A stretch of 10,255 nucleotides of DNA from positions 1 to 10,255 of the forward strand of contig WFOY01000067.1 of NCBI GenBank assembly GCA_015487835.1, read 5' to 3'. The position numbers were made by a program, and so were the translations under genes. Origin of the DNA: Aquificaceae bacterium. GTDB taxonomy: Bacteria > Aquificota > Aquificia > Aquificales > Aquificaceae. Below are positions 5,400 through 10,255 of the stretch, piece after piece (position 1 is the stretch's first letter; each line of letters opens with the position of its first letter). The notes beneath the pieces were generated by a model. That model was given only the letters and a program-made list of their open reading frames with translations, did no database searches and was not told where the DNA came from.

Positions 5400-6962
5400 A
5401 TGGGAGATAAGGTCTACATATTCGACACCACGCTGAGGGACGGAGAGCAGGCCCCAGGCTTTTCTATGACCACAGAGGAGAAACTCCAGATGGCTCACCA
5501 GATCGCCAGGCTCGGTGTGGACGTCATAGAGGCTGGTTTTGCCGCCGCTTCCAAAGGAGACTTCGAGGCGGTGAGAAGGATAGCCCAGGAGGTCAAAGGA
5601 CCTGTGATATGCTCCCTCTCAAGGGCCCTTGAGAAGGACATAGAGGCTGCGGCTGAAGCCCTCCAGCCCGCTGAGAGGAAACGGATACACACCTTCATAG
5701 CCACCTCCGAGATCCACATGAGGTACAAGCTAAGGATGAGTCCCGAGGAGGTTCTGGAGAGAGCAAAAAGGGCAGTCTCCTATGCGAGGAAGTTCACCGA
5801 CGATGTTGAGTTCTCCTGTGAGGACGCCACCAGGAGTGACCGGGAGTTCCTGTACAGGGTGATAGAGACCGCCATAAACGCAGGTGCCACGGTTATAAAC
5901 ATCCCCGATACAGTAGGCTACGCCATACCCGAAGAGTTCGGTAAGCTCATAGAGGACATAGTCAACAACGTCCCGAACATAGACAAGGTTATCCTGAGCG
6001 TCCACTGTCATGACGACCTTGGCCTTGCGGTGGCCAACTCCCTAACAGCGGTGAGATACGGGGCCAGACAGGTGGAGTGCACCGTAAACGGCATAGGCGA
6101 GAGGGCTGGCAACGCAGCCTTAGAGGAGATCGTCATGGCCCTGAAGGTCAGAAAGGACTTCTTCGGTGATCTCTACACTGATGTGAACACCAAGGAGATA
6201 TACAAGACCTCCAGGCTCCTCTGTATGATAACGGGTTCCTTCGTCCCCAGGAACAAGGCTATAGTGGGGGACAACGCCTTCGCCCATGAGTCCGGCATAC
6301 ACCAGCACGGTGTTCTCAGTCACAGGCTCACCTACGAGATCATGAACCCCGAGGACGTGGGCTTTCCTACGAGCAGGATAGTTCTCGGTAAGCACTCCGG
6401 GAGGCACGCCCTAAAGAAGAAGCTGGATGAGTACGGCATACAGTACACGGAGGAGGACGTCAACAGGGTCTTTGAGAAGCTAAAAGCCTTGGCAGACAGG
6501 AAGAAGGAGATCTACGACGAGGACGTGGAGGCCCTCATATACCAGGAGTTTATGAGGGTTGAGGACAGCGAACCCGTCGAGGTTAAACACTTTCAGGTCC
6601 AGACGGGGGACAACATACTGCCCACGGCGACGGTAAAGCTCGTCTTCAAGGGTGAGGAGAGGACCGCCACAGAAACCGGAAACGGCCCCGTGGACGCCAC
6701 CATAAAGGCCATTCAGAAGGCCCTCGGCATGAACGCGAAGCTCCTTGACTACTCTATAAAGGCCCTGACACCCAACACGGACGCCCAGGCGGAGGCGAGG
6801 GTTGTCCTCGACCTGGAGGGTGTCCAGGCGTCGGGAAGGGGTGTGGACACGGACATAATAAAGGCGAGCGTAAAAGCCTACATAGACGCCCTAAACCGTG
6901 CCATCCTCAGGAAGGAGTACATACTCCAAAGGTCGGAGATCAGGGAGGAGGGGACTGTATAA
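5400..6962 (+). CDS. leuA: 2-isopropylmalate synthase
   Basis: First committed enzyme of leucine synthesis: acetyl-CoA plus 2-oxoisovalerate to 2-isopropylmalate. The protein has 520 residues, the usual size. The catalytic TIM barrel (about 4-275) shows [12 protein letters not shown] (9-20) with Arg13 and the metal ligand Asp14, the VHCHDDLG metal site with His202 and His204, and [10 protein letters not shown] with Asn238. The middle contains GIHQHGV and LGKHSGRHA. The C-terminal regulatory (leucine-binding) domain, about 385-505, has the typical [12 protein letters not shown] and a [17 protein letters not shown] helix, so leucine feedback is expected. The sequence follows E. coli LeuA closely ([31 protein letters not shown]), which favours LeuA over citramalate or homocitrate synthase. 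It stands alone, without other leu genes, behind a promoter with a Fur-like box. A DsbC-like gene follows after 22 bases. Confidence 0.95.
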   Translation: MGDKVYIFDTTLRDGEQAPGFSMTTEEKLQMAHQIARLGVDVIEAGFAAASKGDFEAVRRIAQEVKGPVICSLSRALEKDIEAAAEALQPAERKRIHTFIATSEIHMRYKLRMSPEEVLERAKRAVSYARKFTDDVEFSCEDATRSDREFLYRVIETAINAGATVINIPDTVGYAIPEEFGKLIEDIVNNVPNIDKVILSVHCHDDLGLAVANSLTAVRYGARQVECTVNGIGERAGNAALEEIVMALKVRKDFFGDLYTDVNTKEIYKTSRLLCMITGSFVPRNKAIVGDNAFAHESGIHQHGVLSHRLTYEIMNPEDVGFPTSRIVLGKHSGRHALKKKLDEYGIQYTEEDVNRVFEKLKALADRKKEIYDEDVEALIYQEFMRVEDSEPVEVKHFQVQTGDNILPTATVKLVFKGEERTATETGNGPVDATIKAIQKALGMNAKLLDYSIKALTPNTDAQAEARVVLDLEGVQASGRGVDTDIIKASVKAYIDALNRAILRKEYILQRSEIREEGTV

Positions 6963-6984
6963 TTAGAAGGGGAGGTTTTGGATT

Positions 6985-7725
6985 ATGAGGTCGATCAAGA
7001 TCTTGCTTCTACCACTGCTTGCTTTACCGGTGCTTTACTCCTGTAAGGTCCAGGCCCAGTGCCCGACCAAGGAGGCTATGAAGGCGAACCTGAGCAAGCT
7101 GATCACAAGGGAGTTCACCGTAGAGAGTGTGAAGCCCGCCGAGGGCATGGGTGAGATCTGCGAGGTGGTCGTGAAGGTGGGCCTAAAGCCTGTTGTGATC
7201 TACACGAACTCGGAGGGGAGGCACATAATAGTCGGTAACCTCTTCAACATAGAGACCAAGGAGAACCTCACCGAGAAGACGGCCAAGCAGTACATGACCG
7301 TGTCAAAGGACGTCCTCACCAAGCTGGAGAACCATGTGAACATGACCTACGGTGAGGGGGAAAAGTACATCTACTACATATCAGACCCGGACTGTCCCTT
7401 CTGCAGGAGGCTTTCCCCGGTCCTAAAAGATTGGGCAACGAAGAACAAGGTCCAGATAAAGGTCATCCTCTATCCCCTACCCATACACCCCAAAGCCAAG
7501 GACAAATCCATAGCTATGGTATGCGACAAGAGGGGTTACGACGATATGCACACCTACAAGAACACAAAGAACCTCTGTGAGGAGGGCAAACGGGCCATAG
7601 AGGCCAACGTGAAGCTCATGGAGGAAATAGGCATAACGGGCACGCCCACCCTGATAGGCATGAACGGGAGGTACGTGGTCGGCCTGCCGAGGTCCCTCGA
7701 CGATCTAAAGACCCTGATCCAGTAA
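6985..7725 (+). CDS. DsbC/DsbG-type periplasmic thiol:disulfide interchange protein
   Basis: A 246-residue exported protein of the thioredoxin-fold DsbC/G family, which reshuffles wrong disulfides outside the cytoplasm. The hydrophobic N-terminus (about 5-18) is followed by SCKVQAQC: Cys20 could be lipidated (lipobox LYSC, with an unusual Tyr at -2), or signal peptidase I could cut after VQA. Residues about 27-105 correspond to the N-terminal dimerisation region. The catalytic domain has the redox motif CPFC (137-140) in SDPDCPFCRRL and the cis-proline loop TGTPT with Pro221. Cys180 and Cys198 sit where DsbC has a structural disulfide; Cys26 and Cys59 may form another. Start ATG 6985 follows GGAGG by 9 bases. 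It probably shares the leuA transcript, though the two functions are unrelated. Its stop directly abuts the stop of the convergent der gene. Confidence 0.88.
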   Translation: MRSIKILLLPLLALPVLYSCKVQAQCPTKEAMKANLSKLITREFTVESVKPAEGMGEICEVVVKVGLKPVVIYTNSEGRHIIVGNLFNIETKENLTEKTAKQYMTVSKDVLTKLENHVNMTYGEGEKYIYYISDPDCPFCRRLSPVLKDWATKNKVQIKVILYPLPIHPKAKDKSIAMVCDKRGYDDMHTYKNTKNLCEEGKRAIEANVKLMEEIGITGTPTLIGMNGRYVVGLPRSLDDLKTLIQ

Positions 7726-9024
7726 CTAATCCCTGCCTCTGAGGACAAGCTTAACGGGGGTGTGTCTTAGGTTGAGGAGGTCCCTCAGCCTCCTTATGAA
7801 GAACCTCCTGTAGCTCTCCTTCCACCCCTCAGGCTCGTTGGTTATTAGGACTATCGTGGGGGGCCTTGAACTCTCCTGGAAGGCGTAGTAAACCTTCACC
7901 TCCTTCCCCTTATGGTGTGGGGGTGGCTTTTCCTTGAGGATCTTGGCGACCGCCCTGTTCACGAAGGAGGTCTTGTGAACCCTTGAGAAGTCCTGGTAAA
8001 CGAGGATGGACTTTTCGAGGACCGACTCAACGCCCTTCCCCTCGGTTGCCACGGTGAAGGCTACGGGTGCGTAGTCAAGGAAGAAGAGTTCCCTCCTTAT
8101 GAAGGACTCCACCTCCGCCTCCGTGTAGGCACAGAGATCCATCTTGTTCGCAACTATCACACACCCCCTGAACCTCCTCTCTATCAGACCCCCCAACCTC
8201 TTGTCCTGTCTGGTCACACCTTCTGAGGCGTCTATCATGAGGCATACCACGTCCGAGTCCTCTACGGCCCTTATAGTCCTCCCCACCGAGAAGAACTCTA
8301 CGCCGTACCTCACCCTCGAGGGCCTCCTCACCCCAGCGGTGTCCACTAAGACGAACTCCCTCCCCTTCCAGCTGAAGGGTATCTCAACCGCGTCCCTCGT
8401 GGTCCCAGCTACGGGGGACACTATAACCCTCTCCTCCTTGAGTATAGCGTTTATGAGGGAGGACTTCCCCACGTTCGGCCTACCCACGAAGGAGATCCTT
8501 ATCCCCTCGTACTTCAGACTCACCCTCTCCCGACCCAGCCTCGATACCACCTCGTCGAGGAGGTCACCCACACCCCTACCGTGAACGGCTGAGATGGGAA
8601 AGACCCTCTCAAAACCCAGGGAGTAAAACTCGTAAACGGAGGACTCCTCTTTCGGCGTGTCCACCTTGTTTACCACCAGGAGGACCTTTTCCTTGATAGG
8701 GTAAAGTGCCTTAGCTATCTCCTGGTCGAGGGGCGTGGGTCCCTCCCTCCCGTCCACCACAAAGAGTATAAGGTCAGCCCTCCCTATCTCCCTCTCTATG
8801 GTCTCCTTTATGGACCTCAGTATATCGTCCTCCGCCTTAGGTAGGAGGCCTCCCGTGTCAACGATCACAAACTCTTTTCCCTTCCAATCTGCCTTGGCCT
8901 CCACCGCGTCCCTGGTGACCCCAGGTACGTCCTCCACTATGGTCTTTCTCCTCCCCACTATCCTGTTGAAGAGGGAGGACTTTCCCACGTTGGGTCTTCC
9001 GACTATGACGACCCTGTTGTCCAT
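7726..9024 (-). CDS. der: Ribosome-associated double GTPase Der (EngA)
   Basis: Essential GTPase for large-subunit ribosome assembly, 432 residues. The first G domain has GRPNVGKS (9-16), TRDA (37-40), DTGG (56-59) and NKVD (119-122). The second has GRPNVGKS (181-188), TTRDA, DTAGVRR (228-234) and NKMD (293-296). The C-terminal KH-like domain (about 350-432) includes KTSFVNRAV and the NEPEGWKESYRRFF-R-LR segment, with the family's typical end. The usual lysine-rich stretch after DTAGVRR is here PSRVRYGVEFFSVGRTIRAV, recognisable but less basic. The start at 9024 fits the family, yet no Shine-Dalgarno lies at a useful distance: GGAG overlaps the upstream pilZ-type stop region, 18 bases away, so re-initiation after that gene, 15 bases upstream, is likely. 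It is last in the trx-pilZ-der run and meets the dsbC-like gene tail to tail with no spacer. Confidence 0.96.
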   Translation of the reverse strand: MDNRVVIVGRPNVGKSSLFNRIVGRRKTIVEDVPGVTRDAVEAKADWKGKEFVIVDTGGLLPKAEDDILRSIKETIEREIGRADLILFVVDGREGPTPLDQEIAKALYPIKEKVLLVVNKVDTPKEESSVYEFYSLGFERVFPISAVHGRGVGDLLDEVVSRLGRERVSLKYEGIRISFVGRPNVGKSSLINAILKEERVIVSPVAGTTRDAVEIPFSWKGREFVLVDTAGVRRPSRVRYGVEFFSVGRTIRAVEDSDVVCLMIDASEGVTRQDKRLGGLIERRFRGCVIVANKMDLCAYTEAEVESFIRRELFFLDYAPVAFTVATEGKGVESVLEKSILVYQDFSRVHKTSFVNRAVAKILKEKPPPHHKGKEVKVYYAFQESSRPPTIVLITNEPEGWKESYRRFFIRRLRDLLNLRHTPVKLVLRGRD

Positions 9025-9039
9025 CGGGGAAGTTATATC

Positions 9040-10098
9040 TTACTCCGTCTCCCCTACCTTGTAGGCCTTTATAAGCTTTCTCTGCTCGTCCATTATGTAC
9101 TTGTCTATGACCTTCTCCTCCTGCCTCGATATCTTCAGGAACCTTATACCCATGCAGGTCTGGGTCTGGAGGACCCTCACGTTTACGATCTGGCCTACCA
9201 GGTTCTCGAACCTGTGGTTCCCTATGGAGAAGTTCATGATAACGTACTCTCCCTCCTTGGGCTTTAAGAGGCTCTCTGTGCATATCCTCACACCCTTGGT
9301 GCTTATGTCCTCTATCCTGCCCGTCATGAAGCTGGCGTTCTGGACGGCCTCCTCGGTCACATCGCTCACCACGGCGAACTCGACCGGAACGTTCACCTTC
9401 CACCTGAGGCTCTCCCTTAGCTGGACCCTGTGGAGCTGCTCGGTGTGCTCAAAGACGAGGACGAGCCTGTCACCCTCCGTGTACTTGTCCTTGACCATGC
9501 TCTCGAAGCTGTACCTCCCCTCGTTCTCCCTTATGAAATGGAACTTTATCCTCTCGCCCACCCTCACAGCCCTCGGGAGCGGTCCGAGGACGACGATGTG
9601 GAGCTCGGTCTCCGTCTTGTCCCATACGGCGGCGTCTACGTAGACACCGTCCACGTCGATCTTCCCGGTCTGGTAGAGGTCTATGTCCCTCGTGTTCGTT
9701 ATGGGTATGAACCAGGGCAGCGTATCGAACCTTAGCTTAGCCCTTATGGAGGGTATGAGCCTTACACCCGCCAGGTTCTCGTGGACCACCCTGGAGACCA
9801 CCTTCTCGAAGAGGGTCTTGTTCTCGTATATCATCTGGGGGTCGTAGGGGAACTTCCTGGCGTAGGACCAGAGCAGTCTTATCTCCTCCTCGGTGAGACC
9901 CAGCGACCTCCCCCGCTGGAAGAAGGACCTCTCCACCTCCTTCATCCTCGACACCTTTCCCCATATGTAGGGGATCGAGATCACGGCGAGGGTTATCCCT
10001 AAGATCAAGAAGAACAGGGCTATCTCCCTCCCCGTGGGTCCTCTGAACATGTATCTTGAGGCTTCGATCAGAGTATCCCATGCAGTTTGTATTTCCAT
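9040..10098 (-). CDS. Membrane-anchored PilZ-domain c-di-GMP receptor
   Basis: A 352-residue protein with one N-terminal membrane helix (about 26-45), so most of it should lie in the cytoplasm. Residues about 55-110 form a helical region with GLTEEEIRLLWSYA, a pattern I associate with PilZ proteins of spirochaetes and other bacteria with flagella or pili. A beta-rich segment at about 140-215 resembles the YcgR-type domain that precedes PilZ. The PilZ domain (about 222-335) has both parts of the c-di-GMP site: R-x-x-x-R at Arg228-Arg232 (RESLR) and D-x-S-x-x-G at Asp264-Ser266-Gly269 (DISTKG). Binding is therefore expected. Targets of such receptors include flagellar motors, type IV pili and polysaccharide export; the target here is unknown. 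It lies between thioredoxin and der, 15 bases before der. Its ATG has no well-spaced ribosome binding site, but an AT-rich promoter-like block sits just upstream. Confidence 0.87.
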   Translation of the reverse strand: MEIQTAWDTLIEASRYMFRGPTGREIALFFLILGITLAVISIPYIWGKVSRMKEVERSFFQRGRSLGLTEEEIRLLWSYARKFPYDPQMIYENKTLFEKVVSRVVHENLAGVRLIPSIRAKLRFDTLPWFIPITNTRDIDLYQTGKIDVDGVYVDAAVWDKTETELHIVVLGPLPRAVRVGERIKFHFIRENEGRYSFESMVKDKYTEGDRLVLVFEHTEQLHRVQLRESLRWKVNVPVEFAVVSDVTEEAVQNASFMTGRIEDISTKGVRICTESLLKPKEGEYVIMNFSIGNHRFENLVGQIVNVRVLQTQTCMGIRFLKISRQEEKVIDKYIMDEQRKLIKAYKVGETE

Positions 10099-10102
10099 AA
10101 CT

Positions 10103-10112
10103 ATATATTAAT
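10103..10112 (-). promoter_or_regulatory. AT-rich promoter-like box (ATTAATATAT) abutting the PilZ gene start
   Basis: On the minus strand ATTAATATAT ends four bases before the pilZ-type ATG and is identical to the block at 1900-1909. If TAATAT within it (10110-10105) is a -10 element, transcription would begin at about the ATG, giving a leaderless message. No good -35 is seen. Confidence 0.3.
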
Positions 10113-10134
10113 ATCCTCTCAGGGGAGGGATATT
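10110..10134. repeat. 7-base inverted repeat between thioredoxin and the PilZ gene
   Basis: AATATCC and GGATATT are perfect inverted copies separated by 11 bases, filling most of the 36-base gap. In RNA read from the minus strand they could form a stem that pairs the GAGAGG region. No U-run follows, so it is not a standard terminator. An operator or an RNA hairpin governing pilZ expression are both possible. Confidence 0.4.
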
Positions 10135-10255
10135 TTAGGATATATGGCTCATCACCATCTGCTTTAGGGCGTCCTTGGGCTGTACGCCTATCCTTGTGTC
10201 CACAACCTCCCCGTTTTTAAAGAGGATAACTGTAGGTATAGCCCTTATACCATAC
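10135..10255 (-). CDS. Thioredoxin (C-terminal 39 residues; start lies outside the window)
   Basis: Minus-strand reading ends at TAA 10137-10135. The visible 39 residues contain [19 protein letters not shown], the conserved thioredoxin strand with its cis-proline (IPT) and the F-K-N-G turn, then [14 protein letters not shown] as the last helix. The CxxC active site would lie upstream, beyond the window edge. Thioredoxin is the general cytoplasmic dithiol reductant and the expected electron donor for the Bcp-type peroxidase encoded at the other end of the window. The gene is followed 36 bases later by the pilZ-type gene on the same strand. Confidence 0.88.
   Translation of the reverse strand, partial: YGIRAIPTVILFKNGEVVDTRIGVQPKDALKQMVMSHIS

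Noticed and set aside
8144..8584. Plus-strand open frame opposite der, and a similar one at 8735-9064
   Set aside because: Both are Ser/Thr/Leu-rich reverse-strand shadows of the der G domains; the two even resemble each other because the G domains on the other strand are homologous.
8858..9403. 181-codon minus-strand frame bridging der and the PilZ gene
   Set aside because: It is an out-of-frame reading through two well-supported genes, very rich in Gly, Arg and Glu, without a plausible domain.

Overview
The window looks like chromosomal DNA of a thermophilic, chemolithotroph-type bacterium, most likely of the Aquificota. This is inferred from gene content and style: charged, Lys/Glu/Arg-rich proteins, heavy use of AGG and ATA codons, tightly packed short operons, a 520-residue LeuA, a DUF5752-type gene beside a trehalose-synthase-type glycosyltransferase, and strong GGAGG-type ribosome binding sites. 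No tRNA, rRNA, CRISPR array, insertion sequence or phage gene was seen. Nearly every base is coding and no gap between genes exceeds about 60 bases.

Layout. (1) Positions 1-759, minus strand: the N-terminus of a trehalose-synthase-like GT4 glycosyltransferase, preceded by a DUF5752-like gene built from two tandem copies of one helical domain. (2) Positions 794-5342, plus strand: a long co-directional run starting with bcp (peroxiredoxin) and nth (endonuclease III). It continues with four genes that look like one signalling unit: a cytoplasmic protein with repeated DUF4388/PATAN-like modules and a DUF8082-like tail; a membrane sensor (TM, dCache_3-like domain, TM, HAMP) with no output domain; a Roadblock/LC7 protein (MglB-like); and an MglA-type small GTPase. 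The last two overlap by 4 bases. (3) Positions 5343-7725, plus strand: a promoter region with a near-perfect palindrome resembling a Fur box, then leuA and a secreted or lipid-anchored DsbC-type thiol:disulfide isomerase. (4) Positions 7726-10255, minus strand: thioredoxin (C-terminal part), a membrane-anchored PilZ c-di-GMP receptor, and der (EngA), in that order of transcription. The der stop directly abuts the dsbC-like stop.

How the genes may work together. The most interesting region is 1921-5342. A periplasmic Cache sensor ends right after its HAMP domain and is followed directly by a GTPase and its Roadblock partner. This suggests a receptor that passes its signal to the MglA/MglB switch (polarity, type IV pilus or surface motility) rather than to a kinase or chemotaxis array. 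The PilZ protein on the opposite strand could add c-di-GMP input to the same surface behaviour, but that link is only proximity. The other genes are housekeeping: oxidative-stress defence and thiol redox (Bcp, Trx, DsbC-like), DNA repair (Nth), leucine synthesis, ribosome assembly (Der) and compatible-solute sugar metabolism.
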